Of a stretch of DNA of 64,000 bases, positions 34,601 to 37,784 are shown piece by piece. Source of the stretch: Bedellia somnulentella (Eukaryota; Arthropoda; Insecta; Lepidoptera; Bedelliidae); NCBI GenBank assembly GCA_963576735.1, contig OY755182.1:2294001-2358000 (forward strand), read 5' to 3'. The position numbers and the translations under genes are program-made. Under the pieces are notes generated by a model that worked only from the letters and a program-made list of their open reading frames with translations, ran no database searches and had not been told where the DNA came from. Position 1 is the first letter of the stretch; each line of letters opens with the position of its first letter.

Positions 34601-36564
34601 AATTTTTTGGTACAGATATTAAATTGAAATCCATGATTGTTTATAAACATAAGTTTTCAATGACATTGGATTGCTTGGATTGCTGTTAGATTTGCAAGTA
34701 TGCTCACTTTCATCCGATTTTGAAATGTCTACGTTCCTTCTCAATTCAACTTAACTCAAACGTTCACGCCGTAAATCCCTGAATAGGGGGCAGGCCTATC
34801 GCCGTTTTGTATGAATATACTGTCATTTAATTTGTGTAGTGTCGGCTAAGAATAGCACTAGCCCATTCCTTCCGGTGGGTGTACGTAAGAGGCGACTAAC
34901 GGTATTGAGGCTTTTAAGGGATTTTAGGGCGATGCGGTTGGAGACCCATCGGCAACAACCTTTATTTTACCATCTTTTCCCCACTCAACTTTACAAAAGT
35001 GGCTGAGGAATTTCTAATTCCTTAGCTCTGGCTACCCCTTCTAGGGATTTATAGCCTTAAGTATATGTATATGGGTATCCTTATGATGTTTTCCCTTACC
35101 GTTAACAACAGTGTTTACTTTTTTATGAATTTTCTCGATGTGCCGATTTAGTAACTTGACGGAATTATGATAAAGACCACACGTTTTGCATGTTCGACTT
35201 TGGTTGTAAAATAACTACCGATGACGTAATCATCATCTAGACTCCCCTACCCCCCATGTCATCCAAAATAAGCAATACAAAGACCCCCCCCCCCCTCTAT
35301 AGTGCTTACGTAATACTTGAACGACCCCTTAGTATGGATAAACGGGATTAACCAACAAACATGAATTTAAATCAGTTATTTAATATGTTTTCCTGATGTT
35401 TCAGCACACCTACTGGTGCCATGGTCACAGACTGACTGATGAGCTGGATCGGGTGGTAGGTAGTGGTTAAGGAGTTTTGACAGTACCCTCGCTTCACTCA
35501 ATTATGTAAGTGATTTAAATTGGTATTTGTAATCCCATTTATTAAATGTAGTACAGAGGTAATAAGTAAAATCTTTCCCATCGCAGCTTTTGTGATTAGT
35601 TTATATCTTAAGATTCTTTAGTCTGATTTAACTATGTCATTATTTTCATGTCATAATGTAATATAATTTGACATTAATTCATTATTCTTTACTTTATCAG
35701 CAAAATTTGATAATACTTACAGGTCAGAAGCATCTTTTCCTTTGGCTATCATTCCAATAATTCTCTTCATAGCCTCAAGTTTCAGAGAATCTTTGGACCC
35801 ATCCAGCATCATTTTTAGGTCTTCATTCCTGATACAAATAATATAAATGAGTAATCATTACTTTCATGTTTTAATACATACATACATATACTCACGGCTA
35901 TAATAAATCCCTAAACTGGTTAGCCAGAGCTTTGGAATGAGAAATCCCTCAGCCACTTTTGGAAGTTGAGTGGGGAAAAGATGGTAACAATAAATGTTTT
36001 TGGTGACGGGTCTCCAAGCACATTGCCCAAAAATCACTTGATAAGTCCCTATACCCTTAGTCGCCTCTTTGGGTAGTGCTATTCTAAGCCGACACTCCAC
36101 AGCTTGCTAAATAAAGACTAACACTTTGGTAATCAGAGTAAAATAGGTACATTATGTTTGACAGACTTTTGCCAGGAAACTATGCCTTTAATTGAAGTCA
36201 GTCTGAAGTCAGGATAACATCTGAATTCTGAATCGAGAATTCAAACTAAGAACGACTTAAGTATTGTTTTGTCTCATTCAGTTGTTAAGATTTCAATGCG
36301 ACAAAACAATACTTAAGTTGTTCTCAGCTGGAATACTCAATTCAGAAATCTGGTGTAAGTCTTGATGCTAATCATATATATACATAACCCGCATCAAGTC
36401 AGTGTTTTGGGTTGTTAATTTATGGTCCAATCTCTGAAGAAAGAAAAAACTAACTTTTTATAGTCAGTTTGAAAAAAAGCGCCTGATGCAGGGTCCATAG
36501 CTGGATATTCCACTTCGCCGGTAACCACCCGGTCATTGTTGTAAGATGTTATTCCACTCGCCAT
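1553..36564 (-). CDS. AP3B1: AP-3 adaptor complex subunit beta (18 coding exons; C-terminus off the left edge)
   Basis: Beta subunit of the heterotetrameric AP-3 adaptor, which sorts cargo from endosomes or trans-Golgi to lysosomes and lysosome-related organelles (ruby in Drosophila, where loss affects pigment granules). Eighteen GT-AG exons join in one frame to 2362 coding nt, about 787 codons. Known AP3B proteins are about 1,100 residues, so roughly 300 residues (the appendage) lie beyond position 1. Visible blocks are [87 protein letters not shown] and [13 protein letters not shown]: the Armadillo/HEAT-like trunk. An acidic serine-rich hinge follows (exons 15-17), which is AP-3 specific and argues against AP-1 or AP-2 beta. 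Exons appear intact, with no stop or frameshift. The start is supported by the N-terminal match just before KNEDLK. Whether the vertebrate AP3B1/AP3B2 split applies here cannot be told. Confidence 0.95.
2338..2517 (-). repeat. Family A SINE-like repeat (CCCACGGG subfamily), internal deletion
   Basis: Carries the GACACCCGTGGG diagnostic instead of the GTACACCCACCGG seen in the main subfamily. The region around CCATCACC is deleted. Confidence 0.85.
2608..2697 (-). repeat. Family A 3' fragment
   Basis: Only the tail half remains: ACATACACACATACACCC, then GCTATAAATCCCTACAAGGG. Confidence 0.65.
2729..2984 (+). repeat. Family A SINE-like repeat (CCCACGGG subfamily), full length
   Basis: Runs from GCCGTGTAGTGCCGG to a TATGTATGTATG tail. 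Sits 30 bp from the inverted fragment at 2608-2697. Confidence 0.85.
3207..3450 (-). repeat. Family A SINE-like repeat with target duplication
   Basis: Full length. GTTGAAATTAT occurs at 3196-3206 and 3456-3466, an 11-bp direct repeat consistent with target-primed insertion. Confidence 0.85.
3576..3684 (-). CDS. AP3B1: AP3B exon 17 (residues 704-740; hinge)
   Basis: Encodes [15 protein letters not shown], then acidic [13 protein letters not shown] and KKVEK. Continues the casein-kinase-type acidic serine hinge. Acceptor GTGTCTAG, donor GTAAGA. Confidence 0.87.
3800..3878 (+). repeat. RTE-like LINE 3' end
   Basis: GGCGATCGATAGTTTCTGCC then GGAATTAACGGCGTGAGTA, the extreme 3' end of the LINE family described at 60503-60620. 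Confidence 0.6.
4052..4219 (+). mobile_element. TGTGGGA MITE, copy 1 (GCCG target duplication)
   Basis: 168 bp, begins CGTGGGAACAGCAAAG and ends GTGCTCCCACA. Flanked by GCCG at 4048-4051 and 4220-4223. It interrupts the 3' end of a family A repeat (TTAATGGCCG before, GCCGTAAGTATAAG after). No coding capacity. Confidence 0.8.
4312..4368 (-). CDS. AP3B1: AP3B exon 16 (residues 685-704; hinge)
   Basis: 57-nt exon encoding [19 protein letters not shown]. Acceptor TTGTACAG, donor GTAAGT. Phase 2 in and out, so skipping it would keep the frame. Supported by frame continuity and composition rather than by a conserved motif. Confidence 0.8.
4490..4777 (+). mobile_element. MITE with tRNA-like core, copy b (most complete)
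   Basis: About 75-bp terminal inverted repeats (AGAATGTTTTTTGTTCATG and its complement at the right end) enclose a tRNA-like core. No coding capacity, so non-autonomous. Related copies lie at 857, 7934, 17606 and 50703. Confidence 0.8.
4624..4696 (+). other. tRNA-like sequence inside the MITE
   Basis: 73 nt. The acceptor stem GACACTA/TGGTGTC pairs over all seven positions (one G-T). The D arm GCTC-AATTGGCA-GAGC pairs perfectly, and the T arm GTGGG-TTCGATC-CCCGC pairs with one G-T at the base. The A-box and B-box match pol III consensus. The anticodon arm is poor: the stem has a mismatch, position 33 is not T, and a GTA triplet sits at the anticodon position. More likely a captured or degenerate tRNA than a working one. 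Confidence 0.6.
5186..5289 (-). CDS. AP3B1: AP3B exon 15 (residues 651-685; start of acidic hinge)
   Basis: Encodes [15 protein letters not shown] followed by nine serines and an acidic run. The KxFYxE motif followed by a Ser/acidic run marks the AP-3 beta hinge. Acceptor TTTCTACAG, donor GTAAGT. A TCATCA repeat (plus-strand GATGAT) encodes the serines. Confidence 0.9.
5371..5610 (-). repeat. Family A SINE-like repeat
   Basis: Full length, 81 bp upstream of AP3B exon 15, antisense to its own canonical direction and so in the same sense as AP3B. CCCGTGGG subfamily. Confidence 0.85.
5968..6187 (+). repeat. Family A SINE-like repeat, small deletion
   Basis: Runs from GCTGTGTAGTGTCGGC to AGCTGTGAGTATA; lacks part of the CATCACCAACAACC block. 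Confidence 0.8.
6781..7224 (-). mobile_element. TGTGGGA MITE, copy 2, split by a SINE
   Basis: Minus-strand copy whose two parts (6781-6884 and 7158-7224) flank the SINE at 6914-7157. The outer end at 6781 is degenerate. Confidence 0.7.
6914..7157 (+). repeat. Family A SINE-like repeat inserted in a MITE
   Basis: Full length, preceded by a 16-bp partial copy of its own 5' end (6898-6913). Flanked by ATAAATACAA at 6875-6884 and 7158-7167. It splits the MITE at 6781-7224. Confidence 0.85.
7308..7435 (+). repeat. Family A 3' half, adjacent to AP3B exon 14 donor
   Basis: 5'-truncated copy starting at CCCATCACCAACAACC and ending GTGAGTATGTATGT about 12 bp from the exon 14 splice donor. Confidence 0.8.
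7447..7577 (-). CDS. AP3B1: AP3B exon 14 (residues 607-650)
   Basis: Encodes [18 protein letters not shown], then [11 protein letters not shown] and [10 protein letters not shown]. This corresponds to the family's post-trunk LGTLSHxxxxxxxGYxxLP segment. It is sandwiched between two family A SINEs: one tail ends about 12 bp past the donor and another starts 25-35 bp before the acceptor. GC-rich. Confidence 0.9.
7614..7855 (-). repeat. Family A SINE-like repeat with target duplication, next to exon 14 acceptor
   Basis: Full length. TCATAAAGATTA at 7602-7613 and again at 7858-7869. The insertion lies within 40 bp of the exon 14 acceptor. Confidence 0.87.
7934..8134 (-). mobile_element. MITE with tRNA-like core, copy c
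   Basis: TTAGAATGTTCTGTTCATG at the left and AAACATTCTAATAATG at the right form the terminal repeats. The core is on the minus strand and keeps the GGGGATCGAAC box (complement of the B-box) but loses the D arm. Confidence 0.75.
8138..8232 (+). repeat. RTE-like LINE 3' end
   Basis: From AGCTAGAGAGGTTTGTCAGG to GTGAGTATATGTATGTATG. Confidence 0.7.
8999..9190 (+). repeat. tRNA-SINE, 5'-truncated
   Basis: Starts CCGAGTTGTACTCAGTCATG and ends CGATAAACGAGTGAAC; the tRNA head is missing. Confidence 0.75.
9245..9476 (-). CDS. AP3B1: AP3B exon 13 (residues 530-607)
   Basis: Encodes [17 protein letters not shown], then [16 protein letters not shown] and [12 protein letters not shown]. The YDxxYDxRDR and KPAP blocks end the trunk. 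Acceptor TATTCCAG at 9477, donor GTGAGT at 9244. A 20-nt piece of the exon is repeated in the adjacent intron (about 9527-9547). Confidence 0.95.
9813..9981 (-). mobile_element. TGTGGGA MITE, copy 3 (AGTA target duplication)
   Basis: 169 bp, starts TGTGGGAGTACTG, ends CTTCCACA. AGTA at 9809-9812 and 9982-9985. Ends 16 bp from the AP3B exon 12 donor. Confidence 0.8.
10002..10113 (-). CDS. AP3B1: AP3B exon 12 (residues 492-529)
   Basis: Encodes [17 protein letters not shown], then [15 protein letters not shown]. The ARAxxxWLxxEH block is family-specific. Acceptor TTTCCACAG, donor GTGAGT. A TIR element with an AGTA target duplication ends 16 bp beyond the donor. Confidence 0.93.
10150..10526 (-). 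mobile_element. RTE-like LINE C-terminal fragment
   Basis: The minus strand reads [19 protein letters not shown] then [17 protein letters not shown], a C-terminal signature of RT proteins in many arthropod LINEs. It continues to the shared 3' end at 10150-10260. Truncated on the 5' side. Confidence 0.75.
10676..10770 (+). repeat. RTE-like LINE 3' end
   Basis: TGGTTTGCCAGGATCG through ATGGCGTGAGTATGTG and a (TATG)n tail. Confidence 0.7.
11185..11240 (+). repeat. RTE-like LINE 3' end, short fragment
   Basis: AGGATTGTCAAGATCG and AAGTGGCGATCGATA; cut off before the tail and followed by a family A fragment. Confidence 0.5.
11252..11384 (+). repeat. Family A 3' half
   Basis: Starts at CCCATCACCAGCAAAC, ends GTGAGTATATGTATAAG. 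Confidence 0.75.
11628..11985 (+). repeat. tRNA-SINE, full length
   Basis: CGTGATAGCTCTATGGGTAG head, ATTCAAATCCCGGGTCGGG box, body with GGCGATAGGCCTGCCCCC, end GGCGTGAATATTTATG. In the AP3B intron between exons 11 and 12, antisense to the gene. Confidence 0.85.
12223..12462 (-). repeat. Family A SINE-like repeat (CCCGTGGG subfamily)
   Basis: Full length, from TTTACATATACTCACGG to CACTACACGGCA. Confidence 0.85.
13141..13246 (-). CDS. AP3B1: AP3B exon 11 (residues 457-492; very GC-rich)
   Basis: Encodes [19 protein letters not shown] then an Ala/Arg-rich stretch ending ALLRHAR. It occupies the slot between the CLNGL and VTGSARAAA blocks, where relatives have a VVVIKKLL-like helix. Acceptor GCTGCAG, donor GTACGT. 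GC content is far above neighbouring exons and the Gly/Ala/Arg content is unusual; a partial diverged copy lies at 11401-11449. Confidence 0.88.
13298..13896. mobile_element. Foldback element with arms of about 260 bp
   Basis: CTTTTTAAACTGGCTACATT at the left is answered by the complement AATGTAGACAGTTTAAAAAG at the right, and the arms match along their length (TGCTGAGTCAGCACCGTTTT and its complement, a CTCTCT run and a GAGAGAAGG run). A short insert, GAGCTCTCAAAGCTC, breaks the right arm. No coding capacity. It ends about 50 bp from the acceptor of AP3B exon 11. Confidence 0.85.
14606..14996 (+). repeat. Two tandem Family A copies
   Basis: A 3'-truncated copy (14606-14753, stopping within CCATCTTCTC) joins directly to a full copy (14755-14996) in the same orientation. 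The second ends 43 bp from the AP3B exon 10 donor. Confidence 0.8.
15040..15124 (-). CDS. AP3B1: AP3B exon 10 (residues 429-457)
   Basis: Encodes [20 protein letters not shown] then LQLLSSKD. The TCLNGL core and its position after the ATIQ block match the family. The donor GTAAGA at 15039 lies 43 bp from the tail of a family A SINE that ends at 14996. Confidence 0.93.
15238..15479 (+). repeat. Family A SINE-like repeat
   Basis: Full length in the intron between AP3B exons 9 and 10, antisense to the gene. Confidence 0.85.
15669..15851 (-). CDS. AP3B1: AP3B exon 9 (residues 368-428)
   Basis: Encodes [36 protein letters not shown] and [20 protein letters not shown]. 61 whole codons, phase 0 to 0. 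One of the best conserved exons of the family. Confidence 0.96.
16280..16316 (+). repeat. (TTTC)n microsatellite
   Basis: Imperfect TTTC run following AATAAAAATTATTTTC, the type of tail seen at LINE or SINE 3' ends. Confidence 0.8.
16473..16582 (-). CDS. AP3B1: AP3B exon 8 (residues 331-367)
   Basis: Encodes [18 protein letters not shown], then [18 protein letters not shown]. Acceptor TATTCCAG, donor GTAAGA. Confidence 0.94.
16865..17039 (+). repeat. Family A, old degenerate copy
   Basis: GTACGAGGCGACTTAAGGCA and the CTTTATTTTACTATC block identify it, but divergence is high. It abuts a younger inverted copy at 17040. Confidence 0.6.
17040..17215 (-). repeat. Family A copy, 5'-truncated
   Basis: From ACATACATATACTCACGG to AAAAGCCCCAATACC; the GTGTAGTG end is missing. 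Confidence 0.8.
17350..17572 (-). CDS. AP3B1: AP3B exon 7 (residues 257-331; acidic insert plus LDPDHRLL block)
   Basis: Starts with an acidic serine stretch ([17 protein letters not shown]), then a basic patch KKRRKKR, then [19 protein letters not shown] and [14 protein letters not shown]. The acidic loop before the LDPDHRLL block is a feature of AP-3 beta rather than AP-1/2 beta. Donor GTGAGA. A tRNA-like MITE starts within 35 bp of the acceptor. Confidence 0.96.
17606..17830. mobile_element. MITE with tRNA-like core, copy d (two cores in opposite orientation)
   Basis: Starts AAGAATGTTTTTGTTCATG; the minus-strand tRNA-like core is at about 17668-17720. After about 75 bp a second, plus-strand core starts (GACACTATAGCTC at 17797) and stops abruptly near 17826. 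It looks like two elements joined tail to head, or one rearranged copy. Confidence 0.65.
18032..18391 (+). pseudogene. hAT transposase C-terminal (dimerisation) domain fragment
   Basis: 119 codons. The C-terminal half reads [16 protein letters not shown], then [18 protein letters not shown]: the hAT dimerisation signature, with the VERSFS core. The catalytic RNase H-like fold and the BED finger are absent, so this is a truncated non-functional copy. Confidence 0.85.
18456..18700 (+). repeat. Family A copy inside the hAT remnant (third subfamily)
   Basis: Carries GGGTGATCGTAAGAGGCG and GACCCGTCACC, like the copies at 38641 and 52790. Sits between the inverted repeats at 17998 and 18825. Confidence 0.8.
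19069..19260 (-). pseudogene. LINE ORF2 C-terminal fragment (CxxC knuckle)
   Basis: Reads [19 protein letters not shown] and ends [10 protein letters not shown] and stop. Related to the fragment at 60625-60828. The final Cys of the expected CxxC...HxxxEC knuckle is replaced by Phe. Confidence 0.7.
19285..19390 (-). CDS. AP3B1: AP3B exon 6 (residues 221-256)
   Basis: Encodes [19 protein letters not shown] and ends [12 protein letters not shown]. The DVDEWGQ block is diagnostic of the trunk. Acceptor AATTTCAG, donor GTATGT, ends in phase 0. Confidence 0.95.
19683..19805 (+). repeat. Family A 3' half
   Basis: From TTTTACCGCCTTTTCCCC to a long (TATG)n tail. Confidence 0.75.
19938..20107 (+). 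mobile_element. TGTGGGA MITE, copy 4 (CATG target duplication)
   Basis: 170 bp, starts TGTGGGAACAGCAAAG, ends AGTACTCCCACA. CATG at 19934-19937 and 20108-20111. The cleanest copy. Confidence 0.85.
20228..20371 (-). CDS. AP3B1: AP3B exon 5 (residues 173-221)
   Basis: Encodes [17 protein letters not shown], then [20 protein letters not shown]. Trunk repeats. Acceptor TTTTTCTCCCAG is a strong polypyrimidine site; the donor GTTTGT is weak. Confidence 0.95.
20415..20645 (-). repeat. Common lepidopteran-type dispersed repeat fragment
   Basis: ACACAGATCAAGTTAGCCCC and GGGATTGAGCCTGCAACCTC follow the order of a very common lepidopteran repeat ending in a tRNA-like GGATTGAACC box. Identified from memory of the family, not by alignment. 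A shorter relative may lie at 1762-1795 and 2103-2150. Confidence 0.45.
21030..21212 (+). repeat. Family A, degenerate copy with internal deletion
   Basis: GTGTAGTGTCGGCTTAGAAG, then directly GGCAGTTGGAGACCCATCAC. Confidence 0.65.
21392..21552 (-). CDS. AP3B1: AP3B exon 4 (residues 120-173)
   Basis: Encodes [19 protein letters not shown], then [16 protein letters not shown]. Adaptin trunk repeats with the universal RxxALRxLSxIR block. CTCAG acceptor and GTACAT donor. In phase 0, out phase 2. Confidence 0.96.
21770..22450 (-). mobile_element. RTE-like LINE fragment with RT motif remnant
   Basis: The minus strand, frameshifted and with stops, contains [13 protein letters not shown] (a decayed YADD box; the second catalytic Asp is now Asn) followed by a [12 protein letters not shown] stretch. 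It runs to the LINE 3' end near 21775. Degenerate. Confidence 0.65.
22600..22839 (+). repeat. Family A SINE-like repeat
   Basis: Full length, from CTGTGTAGTGCCGGC to GTGAGTATATGCATG. Confidence 0.85.
22996..23606. mobile_element. Palindromic MITE (AATTGGCCTAG terminal repeats)
   Basis: AATTGGCCTAGACCTCGC then TTTTATAACATACCC at the left is mirrored at 23560-23606. The arms of about 230 bp pair through TTTAGATAGGCATTCCATG. A third, partial copy of the left end occurs internally at 23278-23345, where a second insertion or a duplication happened. Confidence 0.8.
23627..23830 (-). repeat. RTE-like LINE 3' end
   Basis: TACTCACGCCCATTGTTCCC and GGCAAATCTCTCTTGCTTC, reading into the upstream coding end of the LINE. 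Confidence 0.65.
24008..24257 (-). repeat. Family A SINE-like repeat
   Basis: Full length, ending 53 bp past the donor of AP3B exon 3 (24309), in the intron between exons 3 and 4. Confidence 0.85.
24310..24448 (-). CDS. AP3B1: AP3B exon 3 (residues 73-119)
   Basis: Encodes [18 protein letters not shown] and then [17 protein letters not shown], ending STFQRALK. This is among the most conserved parts of beta adaptins. Acceptor TTTTTCAG and donor GTATTT. The intron before it is about 11 kb and holds the mariner, the LINE nest and the 373-bp tandem duplication. Confidence 0.96.
24630..24700 (-). repeat. 3' end of the TACTAATATTATAAAG-type repeat
   Basis: ACTAGCTTTTTGCCCGCGAC then ATCGTCCGCGTAGAC, complement of the GACGCGGACGAA...AGCTAGT end. 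Confidence 0.6.
24757..24925 (+). repeat. Family A, degenerate 3' part
   Basis: Starts near GAGGCTTTTTAAGTG; keeps GGGCGATGCAGTTGG and CTTTATTTAACTACC. Confidence 0.6.
25380..26456 (-). pseudogene. mariner transposase, broken
   Basis: Tc1/mariner family cut-and-paste transposase, starting [17 protein letters not shown] at 26456. The HTH region has [12 protein letters not shown]. The catalytic acids are visible in [21 protein letters not shown] and [14 protein letters not shown], a mariner-type DD34D spacing. An in-frame TGA follows IVSR (26094-26096), where relatives usually have Trp before VPHNL. A frameshift lies near 25750-25790, between WYTTKCLP and the HHDNAPAHT block. Terminal repeats could not be placed with confidence; weak candidates are at 25333 and 26528. 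Lies in the long AP3B intron between exons 2 and 3, same strand. Confidence 0.93.
26812..27012 (+). other. Short open frame, unrecognised
   Basis: About 66 codons from ATGTACATT or nearby ATG codons. No motif, and no splice or neighbour support. It contains half of an imperfect direct repeat (see 26940-27180). Probably not a gene. Confidence 0.15.
27669..28072 (-). pseudogene. LINE RT C-terminal fragment (different family from its neighbours)
   Basis: Reads [20 protein letters not shown], then [14 protein letters not shown] and a terminal [19 protein letters not shown] stretch. This is the post-RT thumb region of a jockey/CR1-type LINE protein. The 5' part is lost at 28072, where it abuts the plus-strand LINE. 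Confidence 0.8.
28079..29335 (+). mobile_element. CR1-like LINE, 5'-truncated at the RT active site
   Basis: The first codons read [10 protein letters not shown] (RT motif C), so everything upstream is missing. The frame continues to a stop at 28921, through [28 protein letters not shown] and [11 protein letters not shown]. It ends with a UTR and an (AATA)n tail at 29299-29330. Same family as the minus-strand element at 29440-32690. 5' truncation is typical of target-primed reverse transcription. Confidence 0.88.
29805..32360 (-). CDS. CR1-like LINE ORF2 body (endonuclease C-terminus and reverse transcriptase)
   Basis: 851 codons. N-terminal GDFN and AHHPAFEV boxes belong to the APE endonuclease. 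RT palm motifs A (DFMKAFD), B ([11 protein letters not shown]) and C (FADD) are all intact. The real protein would begin upstream at 32667 were it not for the frameshift. It is a transposon gene, not a host gene. Confidence 0.9.
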   Translation of the reverse strand: MKVNYMLCLVYLPPDLTSNNYKNWFNNCMDNLSCFQNADTKKIILGDFNYPHIKWLPDSSTNSLMINYVNSDTKIELLKQLMSLGHLNQFNYINNINNRNLDLFLTDHSNIKLKECLCLTKMDAHHPAFEVDIIGGPKPLKPFRKKVFNYRKCNISKCISSIQSTNWSELLNSQDININVDSFYLALHNIISENTPKKTINNNAFPIWFSEPLKHCIEEKIKAHKRYKKYGNPRDYDEFSLLRARSKHLIQDCYSNYIESIEASLDINNKLFFSFVKTKKCSSSVPETMFLGNTTVSGPANVCNLFADFFASVYKKDNTNTRYDFTHIISNTTLSSFTIDRNDITQKLKHINENKGAGPDGIPPTFIKSCADALSYPLCLIYNQSLQTGIFPSLWKKAFIVPIHKSGNMSDCSNYRPISILSCLSKIFESFIFDALSCHMKSLIVPEQHGFMKGKSAVTNLMEYVNYIHESFGRREQVDAIYTDFMKAFDKLLHVLINGKLEAYGVHGNLLRWLKSYLENRSQLVALKGHVSKPIIATSGIPQGSLLGPLLFNIFINDLVSHLDNPCLLFADDLKIFRAIKSLDDCRSLQRDINKLDSWCKRNCMKLNIGKCFTMTFSLKRNNINYDYKIGETQLVRKSIANDLGVLLDTKLSFAEQCSKVVNQCFKLMGFLLRVTKDFKYPQSLMKLYKSFILGTIEYACVIWSPIFNVHINNLESVQRRFLRILAMRSGLRRKLSSHDERLKYFKMDPLISRRQIQDLSTLHKIVNGSITTSLLPQVQLNVPQRALRNTRPLAIQTVRTNIAGNNPIHRVSQIYNSICSIAEENAPDVYHDTLPHFRNKCRQLVKTQID
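32398..32667 (-). pseudogene. CR1-like LINE endonuclease N-terminus
   Basis: Starts [16 protein letters not shown] and ends in the wrong frame after [14 protein letters not shown]. The strand shift to the main frame is explained by a one-base indel in or after the A-run. Catalytic Glu is present. Confidence 0.85.
33058..33803. repeat. 373-bp near-perfect tandem duplication
   Basis: The segment from TATACGTCTGCAAAATTTC to CATCCCTTCACAG occurs at about 33058-33430 and 33431-33803, period 373. The one difference I noticed is GGTTCTTGCTTAG against GGTTCTTACTTAG. The unit is part of a dispersed repeat ending in GACAGACAGACAG at about 34050. Confidence 0.9.
34239..34478 (+). repeat. Family A SINE-like repeat inside a TIR element
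   Basis: Full length; nested in the TTA-flanked element 34069-35328. Confidence 0.85.
34745..35120 (-). repeat. tRNA-SINE fragment split by a Family A SINE
   Basis: AACGTTCACGCCG and CAGGCCTATCGCCGTTTTG at 34745-34832, then GATGTTTTCCCTTACCG at 35085-35120, are two parts of one minus-strand copy. Confidence 0.7.
34834..35072 (+). repeat. Family A SINE-like repeat splitting a tRNA-SINE
   Basis: Full length. Pieces of one minus-strand tRNA-SINE lie on both sides (34745-34832 and 35085-35120). Confidence 0.82.
35721..35828 (-). CDS. AP3B1: AP3B exon 2 (residues 37-73)
   Basis: Encodes [14 protein letters not shown], then [20 protein letters not shown], the start of the adaptin trunk. CAG acceptor at 35829-35831 and GTAAGT donor at 35720. 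A family A SINE begins only about 46 bp upstream of the acceptor, at 35875. Confidence 0.95.
35875..36103 (-). repeat. Family A SINE-like repeat
   Basis: In AP3B intron 1, about 46 bp upstream of the exon 2 acceptor; short deletion in the 5' part. Confidence 0.82.
36160..36385. mobile_element. Palindromic MITE in AP3B intron 1
   Basis: CTGAATTCTGAATCGAGAAT and GACTTAAGTATTGTTTTGTC on the left are mirrored by GACAAAACAATACTTAAG and ATTCAGAAATCTGG on the right. Non-coding. Confidence 0.7.
36455..36564 (-). CDS. AP3B1: AP3B exon 1 (residues 1-37)
   Basis: The ATG at 36564-36562 opens [11 protein letters not shown] and the exon runs to FFQTDYKK, ending at a GTTAGT donor (36454). The family has a similar short variable N-terminus before the first helices. 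The split codon is completed by exon 2 to give KNEDLK. The 5' UTR and promoter cannot be delimited from sequence. Confidence 0.9.
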
Positions 36565-37690
36565 GGTCTTCTCTTAGCAGAACGATCAAGTTTTTCAGAA
36601 ATGAATTTATCAATCGTTTTCGTTTTCACTAACTTTCTTCCACTATAGCACAAAATTATGAATGATTTGCAAAGTTTTTTGGAATGTATTTTGAAGTCAC
36701 ACAATATCGCTTTAAATTGTAATACTGCATGCAGATGCAGTTATATATACCTAGGAAAGTTTTCACACAATCAAATTAAAACAGAATCATAAACATATTT
36801 TTTCACATATTTTTTTCGGAAATGGTTAACTTTGATGTCAAACAAAAGTATGAATGACATCTGTCACTCACTCACTGCCACACAGCCTCTCCATCTCACT
36901 GCGGTCCGAATGACATGACGATGAAATCGATTTTAGATAAGGGAACATTAGATCATTTTTTTTTTGCATGTTCACGTAATTTATTTTTTTAATATTATAT
37001 ATATACCTAGAATAATTATTATATTATCTATACATTGCTTTAGCCAGAATTCGCTTTAGCCAATATTCGGCGTGAACGTTTAATGTTAAGTTATGTTATG
37101 CTTTATTTAGCCAGAATTCGCATCTCGCTTCCCACTAATTTTCATAGTATGTTGAGTTTATCATCTTCTTCCTCCGATCTTATTACGGTTCTAGGTAAAT
37201 TTATCAGAATCAACAATGTAAGATTATAGTTTTAATAATACAATAATTAGTGTAAAATGTCAGTAATTGTTTAATTTTTGTTTTTAAGATAGTTTTTTAT
37301 TTTATTTTTATTTGTTTCTTCACTTAAATTATTTTTAATATAATTTTACGTTTATATTTTGTCTAAACTTTAGAGCATGACATAATTGGTTGGGATTCGC
37401 GATAATGGGATTTCATTATTATTTTTTCTTTAATTTTATGTTCTTCCCAAAATATAAATAACTCTTATTTTAGTATTTACTTAACCATTGATTAAATACC
37501 TTCAAGATCTAATTGTTTAATAATTACATTCTTTATATATATAGTTTTTTCGCTTTAATGATAAAAATCCTTACAACTAAAATTCACATGCGAGACTAAA
37601 TCACGCTGTTTGTGGCGAAATTGATAAAAAATATTCGTTGATGTGACGCTTTGACATTTGACATTTTTTTAAATTTACTTAACCATGGTT
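36565..37690. other. AP3B upstream region
   Basis: Presumed 5' UTR and promoter of AP3B near 36565-36950, followed by AT-rich sequence. A 30-bp inverted match to 60021-60075 lies at 36895-36930 (CACTGCGGTCCGAATGAC). No TATA box can be assigned with confidence; no gene seen. Confidence 0.4.
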
Positions 37691-37784
37691 TGCATAGTCT
37701 AAGCATATTTGTCACAGATATCCGTCTAGCTTTAAGTAAAAACTCCTCGGTTGTTGCTGCTTTTCTTGATGTCTCAGCAGCTTA

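Larger units (their letters stand above)
34069..35328. mobile_element. TIR element with TTA target duplication (PIF/Harbinger-like ends)
   Basis: GGGGCCGTTCAAATATTAC at 34069 is answered by the complement of GGGGTCGTTCAAGTATTAC ending at 35328. TTA flanks both ends (34066-34068 and 35329-35331). Most of its length is later insertions: two family A SINEs and a tRNA-SINE. No transposase is present. Confidence 0.8.
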
